From CAVVNN01 sp963749605 (GTDB lineage: Bacteria; Actinomycetota; Thermoleophilia; Solirubrobacterales; 70-9), in NCBI GenBank assembly GCA_963749605.1, contig CAVVNN010000002.1:1130819-1194818 (forward strand): a DNA stretch of 64,000 nt, written 5' to 3'. The notes below the pieces were generated by a model. The model was not told where the DNA came from, ran no database searches, and worked only from the letters and a program-made list of their open reading frames with translations. Each line of letters starts with the position of its first letter. The stretch's first letter is position 1. The position numbers and the translations under genes were made by a program. Shown one piece after another: positions 49,678-57,042 of this stretch.

Positions 49678-52479
49678 ATGGCTAGGCGCTTGGTGATCGC
49701 AGTTGCGATGATGACCTTGGGTGCTGTATTCGCGGTGCCCGCGGCGCAGGCCGAATTCGGCATCGCGAAGTTCGAAGGGCTGACATGCAAAACGGATCTC
49801 AGCACGCCCGGGGTGGGGAACTGGGAAGACAACGGAGATCCGTGCTTGGCCTCCGGCGAAGTCGAACGGTTCTACACGCAGGCAGCCGGACACCCGGACT
49901 TCGGGATCACGGCCTTCCTCATGAACCAGGTCACCGGACCGCCCCCACTCCCGGACGGATTCATCAAAGAAATCCGCACCGAACTGCCCGAAGGGCTGGG
50001 AGTCAACCCCGAGGCAACCCCTCAGTGCACGAGGAAACAGCTCGGGGAAATCGTCTCTGCTCCTCCCGTGGTGACGAAATGCGCCACCGAAGTGCCGGCA
50101 TCTCAGGTTGGCATCAACTACCTGACGACGATCAGCTCCGGTCCGCCGGCCTTTCCCGTGCCGGCAGGCACTGAATTCACGGTCCCGATACCCGTCTACA
50201 ACCTGGAGCCGGAACCGGGTGAACCTTCGTCCGCTGGATTCAACGCGACCGGGGAACCCACAATCCTCGAATCTGACCTCAACCCCAAAGACCAGCACAT
50301 CTCTTTCACGGTCCGCAACCTGAAATCGCCGCTCGCAGGTGGGGCGCCGGTGATCGGGTCTCGCCTCGTCTTCAAAGGTCAGGCAGGGACCGGCTACCTG
50401 ACCATGCCGAGCAACTGCGCGGGGCCGCAGGTGACCAGCTTCCACGTCAAATCCCACCCGAATCCGCCGCCGGAAGGTCCCGAACTGACCGACGAAGAAA
50501 CGTTCCCAACCGCGGTCGGTGCGGATGGCTGCGAAAACGTGCCGTTTAAAGCGGGGCTCGACGTCACCTCAAGTGGCGCCACCGACTCACCCGAACCGGT
50601 GACCGTGGGCCTGACGCTCCCGTTCGATCCAGATCCAAGCAAAACCCAGACGTCGTATCTGCGGACGGCGAAAGTCGTGCTACCGGATGGCGTCGGGATC
50701 AACCCCTCGCTCGCCAATGGCCTCGTCGCCTGCACCGATACCGAGTTCGCAAAAGACACCAACACGCCGATTGCCTGCCCCGATGCGTCGAAAATCGGGA
50801 CTGTAGACGTGAAATCGCCGGCATTGCCCGAGAGCATCGGCGGCACGGTCTACGTCGGCCAACCGACCAGCAACGATCCGAGCTCGGGCAATCAGTTCCG
50901 GATCTTCATTCACGTTTCCTCGGCCAAATTCGGGGTTAACGTTCGCCTGATCGGAAATGTGTTCCCGAACTTGCAGACAGGCCAGCTGACTGCAGTCGTC
51001 GATGAAAACCCACAGGCCCCGTTCGAATCGTTCGAAGTTCACCTCGACGGGGGGGCTCGAGGGGCGCTGACAAGCCCCGGCACCTGCGGCCCGCACACGA
51101 CGACAACCGAAATGACCCCCTGGTCCGGTCATATAGAAGAAAGCCCGCCGACGAGTTCCTTCACCCTGACCAGCCTCCCCGGCGGAGGCAGTTGCCCGAA
51201 TACGCTCGCTGGGCGCCCGTTCGCTCCTGCCTTCCAGGTGAAGTCAGACAACACCCAGGCCGGCGCCTACAGCCCGTTCCGGGTCCAGATCGCTCGCACC
51301 GACGGCCAGCAGGAGCTGAAGGCCGTCAACGTGACCCTGCCGAAAGGATTGACCGGCAAGCTTGCCGGCATTCCCTATTGCCCCGAGGCCGATATCGCCG
51401 CGGCGGCGGCGAGCAGCGGCACCGCCAGCTGGCCAGCTACAGCTGCCCGGACAGACAGCATGATCGGGACCACGACAACTGCCGCCGGAAGCGGCAGCGG
51501 CCCGCTCGAGCTCGCCGGCAAGGCATTCCTGGCGGGCCCCTACAAGGGCGCCCCGCTGTCGATGGCGGTAGTTACGCCGGCCGTCGCCGGGCCGTATGAC
51601 ATCGGCACCGTCGTGGTCCGGGTCGCGCTCAACGTGAATCCGGAAACCGCTCAGGTCAACGCGGTATCCGACCTGATCCCCGACGTCTTCGGCGGGGTCA
51701 AGCTGGACATCCGCTCGATCGACGTCAACGTCGACCGCAGCAAGTTCATGCTCAACCCGACGAACTGCGCCGCACAGGCAACCAGCGGTGCAATCAACGG
51801 AGGCGGCGCCGACCCCAGCAACCCAGCGGTGTTCAGCTCCTACGCGGTCAGCGATCCCTACGCGGCAACCGGCTGCGACAGCCTCGGCTTCAAGCCGAAG
51901 CTGCACGTCCGGCTGTCCGGCCCGACCAAGCGGGCGAAGAACCCGCGCTTGCGGGCGATCCTGGAAGCGCGCGAAGGCGATGCAAACCTCAGCCGCACCG
52001 CGCTGACGCTGCCGCACGCGCTGTTCCTCGATCAGGGCCACATCCAGACGGTGTGCACAAGGCCGCAGCTGGCCTCGCAGACGTGCCCGACGGCGGCGGT
52101 CTACGGCCACGCTGAAGCGGTGACGCCGCTGCTCAGCGACAGGTTGAAGGGGCCGGTCTATCTGGTCTCCTCCAGCCACAACCTGCCGGACCTCGTCGCC
52201 GACCTGCACGGTCAGGTGAACATCCAGCTGCACGGCGTGATCGGCACCAAGCACGGCGGGCTGAAGACCGTGTTCAACCCGCTGCCGGACGTCCCGGTGA
52301 AGAAGTTCATCCTGAACATGCAAGGCGGCAAGAAGAGCCTCCTCGTCAACTCGACCAACACCTGCCAGAAGAAGCAGACGGCCGTGTTGAACATCAAGGC
52401 TCAGAACGGCAAGAAGGTCAAGAGCAACAAGTTCAGGCTGAACATGAGCTCCTGCGGCAAGAAGGGCAAGAAGAAATAG
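49678..52479 (+). CDS. Very large secreted protein, paralogue of 57043-59854
   Basis: 933 residues: signal AVFAVPAAQA, then a series of beta-rich modules with recurring phrases (LPEGLGVNPEATPQC, LPDGVGINPSLANGLVAC, GTVDVKSPALPESIGGTVYV, LPKGLTGKLAGIPYCPEADI, AGPYKGAPLSMAVVTPAVAG, KGPVYLVSSSHNLPDLVADL) and a basic tail (MSSCGKKGKKK). Many conserved Cys suggest disulfides outside the cell. A GAGGAGG ribosome site lies 6 bases before ATG. Probably a cell-surface or matrix protein of this lineage; function unknown. Confidence 0.87.
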   Translation: MARRLVIAVAMMTLGAVFAVPAAQAEFGIAKFEGLTCKTDLSTPGVGNWEDNGDPCLASGEVERFYTQAAGHPDFGITAFLMNQVTGPPPLPDGFIKEIRTELPEGLGVNPEATPQCTRKQLGEIVSAPPVVTKCATEVPASQVGINYLTTISSGPPAFPVPAGTEFTVPIPVYNLEPEPGEPSSAGFNATGEPTILESDLNPKDQHISFTVRNLKSPLAGGAPVIGSRLVFKGQAGTGYLTMPSNCAGPQVTSFHVKSHPNPPPEGPELTDEETFPTAVGADGCENVPFKAGLDVTSSGATDSPEPVTVGLTLPFDPDPSKTQTSYLRTAKVVLPDGVGINPSLANGLVACTDTEFAKDTNTPIACPDASKIGTVDVKSPALPESIGGTVYVGQPTSNDPSSGNQFRIFIHVSSAKFGVNVRLIGNVFPNLQTGQLTAVVDENPQAPFESFEVHLDGGARGALTSPGTCGPHTTTTEMTPWSGHIEESPPTSSFTLTSLPGGGSCPNTLAGRPFAPAFQVKSDNTQAGAYSPFRVQIARTDGQQELKAVNVTLPKGLTGKLAGIPYCPEADIAAAAASSGTASWPATAARTDSMIGTTTTAAGSGSGPLELAGKAFLAGPYKGAPLSMAVVTPAVAGPYDIGTVVVRVALNVNPETAQVNAVSDLIPDVFGGVKLDIRSIDVNVDRSKFMLNPTNCAAQATSGAINGGGADPSNPAVFSSYAVSDPYAATGCDSLGFKPKLHVRLSGPTKRAKNPRLRAILEAREGDANLSRTALTLPHALFLDQGHIQTVCTRPQLASQTCPTAAVYGHAEAVTPLLSDRLKGPVYLVSSSHNLPDLVADLHGQVNIQLHGVIGTKHGGLKTVFNPLPDVPVKKFILNMQGGKKSLLVNSTNTCQKKQTAVLNIKAQNGKKVKSNKFRLNMSSCGKKGKKK

Positions 52480-52532
52480 CCCCAATGGGCGCTAGTGTCC
52501 TGGGTCACCAATTCGAGTGCCGCGGTCCGTTG

Positions 52533-52538
52533 TACCGT
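52533..52538 (+). promoter_or_regulatory. -10-like TACCGT, 6 bases before a GTG start
   Basis: TANNNT hexamer placed for a leaderless transcript of the small-protein/nucleotidyltransferase pair at 52545. Confidence 0.42.
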
Positions 52539-52544
52539 TTGGGC

Positions 52545-52721
52545 GTGAGTTCGACCAAGCGAATCGGCAACTGGACGCCCGACGGGAAAGCGGAGCGGGC
52601 GATCGCGCGGCGCGAATACCGCGAGCTGACACCCGGGCAGCGCGTAGAACAGGCCATGGTCCTGAGCCACGAGCTGGGCAAGCTTGCGGCCCGCGGCCGC
52701 GCTCGGGCGAAACGCAGTTGA
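52545..52721 (+). CDS. Small basic helical protein, partner of the downstream nucleotidyltransferase
   Basis: 58 residues: STKRIGNWTPDGKAERAIAR, REYRELTPGQRVEQAMVLSH, ELGKLAARGRARAKRS. Like the proteins at 23801 and 54778 it has a basic N-terminus, one helix with regularly spaced Leu/Ala, and an Arg/Lys tail. Its stop overlaps the TTG of the enzyme gene. Confidence 0.72.
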   Translation: MSSTKRIGNWTPDGKAERAIARREYRELTPGQRVEQAMVLSHELGKLAARGRARAKRS

Positions 52722-53218
52722 CCGAGAGCTTGCCACTCGATGGCGAGCCACTCCTGGCGGCTCTGGAGGACGCAGAGGTCAGCTTCATCGTGATCGGGGG
52801 GTTCGCGGTCAGCGCGCACGGCTACCTGCGAGCTACCAAGGACCTGGACATCGTCCCCGCCCCGGATCCGGAGAATCTGGACCGACTGGCAGATGTCCTC
52901 CGCCGGCTGGGTGCAGGGGTTCTCGGAATGGAGGAGTTCGGGAAGGAGGAGCTCCCGGATCCGCGCGACGCCGAGGCGCTTGCCTTGGGCGGCAACTTCG
53001 TCCTCATCACCCAGTACGGCCGTCTCGATGTCATGCAGCTCGTCAGCCCTGATCTCGAGTACGCCGACCTCGACGTCGCCGCTATAGAGGACGAAGTCTT
53101 CGGGCACCGAGTTCGCTTTTGCGGCTACGAGCACCTGGTGTCGATGAAGGAGGCGGCGGGTCGCGACCAGGACCTCATGGACCTGAAGAAACTGCGGGAG
53201 GCTCGCGAAGACGGGTAG
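52718..53218 (+). CDS. MNT-fold nucleotidyltransferase
   Basis: 166 residues. FIVIGGFAVSAHGYLRATKD-LDIVPAPDPENL has the GG motif and D-x-D pair; YGRLDVMQLV supplies the third acidic residue; the end HLVSMKEAAGRDQDLMDLKK is the family tail. Closest in this window to the protein at 23971. TTG start overlapping the partner stop (TTGA). Confidence 0.86.
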   Translation: MTESLPLDGEPLLAALEDAEVSFIVIGGFAVSAHGYLRATKDLDIVPAPDPENLDRLADVLRRLGAGVLGMEEFGKEELPDPRDAEALALGGNFVLITQYGRLDVMQLVSPDLEYADLDVAAIEDEVFGHRVRFCGYEHLVSMKEAAGRDQDLMDLKKLREAREDG

Positions 53219-53527
53219 CGGCGCGAGCAGGGCTATTCGAGGAGCTGCGGCGCCGTAGACGTAGGAGACGCTGGGGCTGTACGACTTAGCACGCTGCGTG
53301 CATTCTGCGGCCTCAACCGGATGCTGCACAGCTTGTGCAAAGGTGTTGGAGACGAGCGGGGTTCGAGGGCCACTGACCCCCCATTGACGCTCGGCCATTT
53401 GCGGCATTTGATTGTGCATCGTTTGTTGTAAACGTCTACTATTCACTTACCAGTCGTTTGTGAAGTAGGCACCGTTATCAATACGAATAAGACCTCGGCT
53501 CAGGTCACCAGTCGACGTACGCGCGAT
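53219..53527. other. Intergenic region, mildly AT-rich, no gene seen
   Basis: Holds an imperfect direct repeat (GCTGCACAGCTTGTGCAAAG at 53323) whose second copy (GCTGCACGGCTTGTGTAGAG) lies at 54054, just after the next gene, and a -10-like TACTAT near 53436. No credible reading frame. Confidence 0.5.
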
Positions 53528-54049
53528 ATGCACGCGCTGTACGCCGATGGTGCGACCCTTGAACAAGTTGGCGCCCGCTTTGGCGTCACGCGAGAGCGTG
53601 TCCATCAGATCTTCCGCGAAGCGGGTATTCCAACCCGCTCGACAAAGGAAACAGCCGCATTGCGCCATCAGCGCTTAGTGAGCCAACACAGTGAGAAGAT
53701 CCGCGCGGCGTTCTCGGAATCGAGAGATGTCGAGGTCGTCTCCCGGCAGCTGAACGTTCCTCAGGTGATCGTCAAAGAGGTTGTGAAGCAGCACTTTCCA
53801 TCAGCCGATCTCCCCCGCCCCAAGAAGGCGCGGCCACGAATGTATTCGACCAGCGAGCTGATTGGCTTCCTTCAAGAGGCGCGCGCCGCAGTGCCGGGCA
53901 GGCTGTCGACGCGCGCATACGGCGAGTACGCCAAGGGCCGTCGTACAAGCGACGGCCGACCGTGGCCTTCTCATCAAACCGCCGCCAAGCGCTTCGGTGG
54001 CTGGCGCAAAGCCCTCGAACGGGCAGCAGCTGCGGCCGAAGGGGACTAG
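53528..54049 (+). CDS. HTH protein with a homing-endonuclease-associated repeat
   Basis: 173 residues. The N-terminus (LYADGATLEQVGARFGVTRE then RVHQIFREAGI) is a sigma-70 region-4-like helix-turn-helix. The C-terminus (YSTSELIGFLQEARAAVPGR ... SHQTAAKRFGGWRKALERA) matches the HNH-associated DNA-binding repeat in which a conserved RFGGWRKAL helix recurs. No nuclease domain is present. It may be a derivative of a homing element or a stand-alone DNA-binding protein. Flanked by imperfect direct repeats. Confidence 0.77.
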   Translation: MHALYADGATLEQVGARFGVTRERVHQIFREAGIPTRSTKETAALRHQRLVSQHSEKIRAAFSESRDVEVVSRQLNVPQVIVKEVVKQHFPSADLPRPKKARPRMYSTSELIGFLQEARAAVPGRLSTRAYGEYAKGRRTSDGRPWPSHQTAAKRFGGWRKALERAAAAAEGD

Positions 54050-54123
54050 CGGCGCTGCACGGCTTGTGTAGAGACGCTGAGAGGAGCTGGGCACGGGGTG
54101 CCGCTCGCACCGTCGTCGCCTTT

Positions 54124-54166
54124 CGGTTTGAAGTCGAACGCCTCGGTAGACGAATGACATACAAAC
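54124..54166. repeat. 43-base dispersed repeat, copy 1
   Basis: CGGTTTGAAGTCGAACGCCT followed by CGGTAGACGAATGACATACA. A near-identical copy lies at 56305-56346 (42 bases, about six differences). Neither is inside a credible gene. Confidence 0.8.
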
Positions 54167-54290
54167 GCAATGTGCGGGTGGCTCAGCGTAGGCGGTTCCC
54201 AGCGGGCGATTCGGCTAGGCGTGCAGCCGCTCGTGAGCACATTGAAGATTGAGGTTCATCGAGGCTCCTCCTGTTGGGCTGCTGGCGGGG

Positions 54291-54797
54291 CTAGGTGTCG
54301 TCGAGGCCGGGGATCGGGTCGATCGGCAGCTCGCCGTGGACCTCTTCGAGACCGATCAGGTCATTCTTGTCCCGCGCCCGGCCCGCGAGGCGCTTGAAGC
54401 CGACGATGCTGCTCAGGCTGGCGACATAGAGCTGAAGCTCCCCATAGTCCGCGAGCGTCGCACGCTCGCGGACGGTCTCGTAGTCCAAGGGCGGAAGGCC
54501 GCCACGGATGATGTCGATCACACCGGCGCGGGTCTTCGTTCTCAGGTGCGTCTGGCCGAGCAGGTGCTCGTCCTCCAGCGACGCATCGTCGCGGTAGCGC
54601 AGCGCGTCCAGATCGCGCAGCGCGCTCAAGACCCGGCGGTCGTTGTCGGGATCGTCGGGGACGAGAAAATCGATGTCCTCGGTGGCGCGCACAAACCGAT
54701 TTGCGATTACCGCGAAGCCCCCGACGACGACAAACTCGGCACCGGCTGCGAGCATCGCGGCCGCGCCGACATCGAGTTCAGGATCGGCCGCCGCCAC
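54291..54797 (-). CDS. MNT-fold nucleotidyltransferase
   Basis: 168 residues: FVVVGGFAVIANRFVRATED-IDFLVPDDPDNDRR, a central insertion with RTKTRAGVIDIIRGGLPPLD, and the tail SIVGFKRLAGRARDKNDLIG. GG and D-x-D motifs are intact, and the aspartate of VIDII is the third metal residue. Its start overlaps the partner gene by 20 bases. Confidence 0.86.
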   Translation of the reverse strand: MAAADPELDVGAAAMLAAGAEFVVVGGFAVIANRFVRATEDIDFLVPDDPDNDRRVLSALRDLDALRYRDDASLEDEHLLGQTHLRTKTRAGVIDIIRGGLPPLDYETVRERATLADYGELQLYVASLSSIVGFKRLAGRARDKNDLIGLEEVHGELPIDPIPGLDDT

Positions 54798-54981
54798 TGC
54801 CCCGTTCCACCGCTCGCAAGAGCTTGGCAGCCTGCGCTGAGAGGTGCTGGCCGCGGCGGAGGAGCTCGCCGATCGGCGTATCCGCTGGTGGCGCCATCCC
54901 AGACCGCTTCTCGCGGTTGAGCTCCGCCCACTCGGCCTCGTGGCCGGGCTCGAGGAGGGTTTTGTGCCGAGATGCAGTCAT
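54778..54981 (-). CDS. Small helical partner of the downstream nucleotidyltransferase
   Basis: 67 residues: MTASRHKTLLEPGHEAEWAE, LNREKRSGMAPPADTPIGEL, LRRGQHLSAQAAKLLRAVER. Same general make-up as the partners at 23801 and 52545. TACCAT (54990-54995, minus strand) lies 8 bases before the ATG, and it sits exactly where the mazF relic breaks off. Confidence 0.7.
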   Translation of the reverse strand: MTASRHKTLLEPGHEAEWAELNREKRSGMAPPADTPIGELLRRGQHLSAQAAKLLRAVERGSGGGRS

Positions 54982-55093
54982 CGGAATAGATGGTATCCGT
55001 CCGCTTGGACGACGACCGCAAAGCGCGCGCCGTACTGCTCGTGGCCGCGAGAGCGGCGAGGTGGGGGCAAGTGGAAGACCTCGCCACGAACCG
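54982..55093 (-). pseudogene. MazF/PemK toxin N-terminal fragment
   Basis: Directly after the RHH antitoxin stop the frame reads AVRGEVFHLPPPRRSRGHEQ, YGARFAVVVQADGYHLFR and stop. The RGEVxxLxxPRxxRGHEQxGxRxAVVVQxD start is the MazF signature. About 75 residues are missing, and no normal start codon is present, so it is inactive. The break coincides with the promoter of the nucleotidyltransferase module. Confidence 0.6.
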
Positions 55094-55351
55094 CTACTCG
55101 GGCCAATCGGGCGCGAGCTCGGCCATCTGCTCGGCGATCGCTCGCATTTCAGCGCGATCCCTCGGATCATTCGCCAAGCGCGCGACCTCCGCTGCAAGCC
55201 CCGACCGCCTCTGCTCGCGCTCGGCCGTCTCGGCGATTGCCTGGCGCGCGGCCTCGGCACGAGTTATGCCGCGCTTGCGGGCGATGGTCTCCAGGGCGCG
55301 CTGGGCCGCGGCGCCCAACCGAAGTGAGAGCGGATGAGGCGCGCCAGCCAC
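55094..55351 (-). CDS. Ribbon-helix-helix antitoxin, toxin partner lost
   Basis: 85 residues: HPLSLRLGAAAQRALETIAR, then KRGITRAEAARQAIAETAER is a ribbon-helix-helix; the acidic C-terminus (ANDPRDRAEMRAIAEQMAEL) fits a MazF-binding tail. Its usual partner is the truncated mazF at 54982. TACATT 7 bases before the GTG start suggests a leaderless transcript. It may now act as an orphan antitoxin. Confidence 0.77.
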   Translation of the reverse strand: MAGAPHPLSLRLGAAAQRALETIARKRGITRAEAARQAIAETAEREQRRSGLAAEVARLANDPRDRAEMRAIAEQMAELAPDWPE

Positions 55352-55377
55352 TCAAACCAATGTAGCGCGAGAAGGTC

Positions 55378-55815
55378 TCAGCTGTCGAGATCGGCGTCTG
55401 AGCTGTCGACATCGACGAGCTCGAGCAGGTCGTCGAGGTGGCGGAAGTCTGCGGCGTTGCGCGTGTAGAGGGGGAGTGCATTGGCGATCGCGGTGGCGGC
55501 GATCTGCAGGTCGAGGACGCGCGGGCCACGGGGCTTGCGGCCAGCGCCCGCGGTCGCCGCGTAGACGCGGCCGTAGGCGCGGGCGCAAGCGGTGTCGAAG
55601 GGCAGGGATTCGATGCCGGACTCGATGCGCTGGAGGCGATCTTGGCGCTCGGCCCGGGCCGACGCGTCGGTGGTCGCATGCGGACCGGATGCCAGCTCCG
55701 CCAGGGTCACGGCCGAGATCGCCAACTCGGCCGGAAGCCGGGCCGGATCGATCCGGTCGAGATCGATGACGACCGAGGTGTCGAGCAGGCCGCGCTCGGA
55801 CGGCGCCTCAGCCAC
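55378..55815 (-). CDS. vapC: VapC-type PIN-domain toxin
   Basis: 145 residues: GLLDTSVVIDLDRI (first Asp), AISAVTLAELASGPH (Glu), ACARAYGRVYAATAGAGRKP, then VLDLQIAATAIANALPLYTR-NAADFRHL. The PIN acidic residues D, E and D are all in place, so RNase activity is likely. Start overlaps the Phd stop by 8 bases. Complete and intact. Confidence 0.92.
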   Translation of the reverse strand: MAEAPSERGLLDTSVVIDLDRIDPARLPAELAISAVTLAELASGPHATTDASARAERQDRLQRIESGIESLPFDTACARAYGRVYAATAGAGRKPRGPRVLDLQIAATAIANALPLYTRNAADFRHLDDLLELVDVDSSDADLDS

Positions 55816-56062
55816 GCGGCGTGGGGTCCTGGTCGACGAAGGCGTCGACGTCGGCCCTGAAGCGCTCGGAGTTGACGCGAGGAGCGCCGGCGAGAAGCGC
55901 CAGCAAAGCCTCTTTGCGGACGAACTGGCGGCGACGCAGCGGGCGCAGCTCGCCGACCGCGGTCCCGTTGCGGGTGACGACGAACTCCTCGCCGCGATCG
56001 AGCGCTCGCATGATCTCTCCGCTTTGGTTGCGCAACTCTCGCTGGGTCAGCTCACGGGACAT
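55808..56062 (-). CDS. Phd/YefM-type antitoxin
   Basis: 84 residues: RELTQRELRNQSGEIMRALD, RGEEFVVTRNGTAVGELRPL is the Phd N-terminal DNA-binding fold; the C-terminus (ERFRADVDAFVDQDPTPRG) would wrap the VapC toxin. First gene of the pair. ATG 56062 is chosen over a longer frame without family similarity. Confidence 0.9.
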   Translation of the reverse strand: MSRELTQRELRNQSGEIMRALDRGEEFVVTRNGTAVGELRPLRRRQFVRKEALLALLAGAPRVNSERFRADVDAFVDQDPTPRG

Positions 56063-56195
56063 GGCCACAATGTAGCACTGGTGCGACACACCGTGGCGTA
56101 CTCCGCGTACTACCGGCAGCGCTGCGCGTGGGCCGGAGCGCACCCGGGCCCTGCTCGAGCTGAAGGCCGGCCGACCCCTCGGCGCCGTTCACGAT

Positions 56196-56213
56196 TCAGC
56201 ACAACACGTGCAA
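56196..56213. repeat. 18-base repeat TCAGCACAACACGTGCAA, copy 2
   Basis: Identical to 23744-23761. Here it is 134 bases upstream of the Phd/VapC genes, with no other gene nearby, so it may be a relic of a lost promoter. Confidence 0.6.
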
Positions 56214-56304
56214 TCTTCCTCGAGGGTCACCAGCTGCCGGCTCCGCTCGAGTCGCCGGCCGACCATCGCCGCCCGACCATCGCCGCCCGACCATCGCCGC
56301 CCTA

Positions 56305-56346
56305 CGGTTGAAGCCGAGCGCCTCGATAGACGAATGACATACACAC
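56305..56346. repeat. 42-base dispersed repeat, copy 2
   Basis: Counterpart of 54124-54166; differs by one deletion and about five substitutions. It is followed at once by the large inverted repeat. Confidence 0.8.
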
Positions 56347-56350
56347 CGTC

Positions 56351-56407
56351 ACAGCTACCAGGGTAGCCGTGGAGAGGTGAAATGAATACAGCTACCCTGG
56401 TAGCTGT
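56351..56407. promoter_or_regulatory. 17-base perfect inverted repeat built of two palindromes
   Basis: ACAGCTACCAGGGTAGC (56351-56367) is the exact inverse of GCTACCCTGGTAGCTGT (56391-56407), with 23 bases between. Each arm itself contains a palindrome, GCTAC-4 bases-GTAGC. Two such operators at fixed spacing look like the control site of a dimeric regulator; AbrB-type antitoxins bind sites of this kind. No gene remains next to it. Confidence 0.7.
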
Positions 56408-57042
56408 CACTACGTTGTGAAGCTCTCACAGCTCTTTTAACGGCCTCTCGAGGTGTGGGAGGCAGGATGGGGTCAGACAAAAGGTTTCAGGCCTTCTCCG
56501 GCGTTCTGAGCGCTTCTAAACGCAACCGCGTGTGGAGGGTGAGGGGGTGTGTGGGGGGATCCGTATAGATCGAAGCTGTTTCCGCTATCTGATTCCAAAG
56601 CAAAATTGGAGACAAATGACGAAACAGCCACGAGCGATCCGTACTACCTCCCGATCCGGTAGAGAAAGCAATCCGTTCTACCTTCCACTCCGGGAAAGAA
56701 TTGCGATCCGTACAGAGCTTGAATAGCTGGGTTTAAACCCTAGAGGGACCTCTTGGGGGCGCAACTTGAATACTGCTATTGCTGCGGATTACGCATCTGT
56801 TTGCTTCGTGGTGGGCTTTCCTGCGCGTCCTAGTAGGCAGGATTCCTGCCGTATTGAACTAGGGGCGGATCAGGTAGCGCTAGCGCATATACGAGTGTTG
56901 GGACGCTTGTCAAGAGGGCCTATGAAACCTTGGGCCTCTCGAAGGGGGGCCGAGACTCATCACGGCCCAGCGCAGTTAAACCTCGAAACAGCAAACAGCC
57001 CACATACGCACCGCGGCCTGTAAAGCAGAGCGAAGGCTCTAC

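Larger units (their letters stand above)
56063..57042. other. 980-base gene-free stretch, low GC from about 56400
   Basis: No reading frame looks like a gene. It holds the second copies of two repeats (18-mer at 56196, 42-mer at 56305), a large inverted repeat at 56351-56407 and then DNA of roughly 50 percent GC that continues into the next gene to about 57640. The change in composition suggests imported DNA. Confidence 0.6.
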
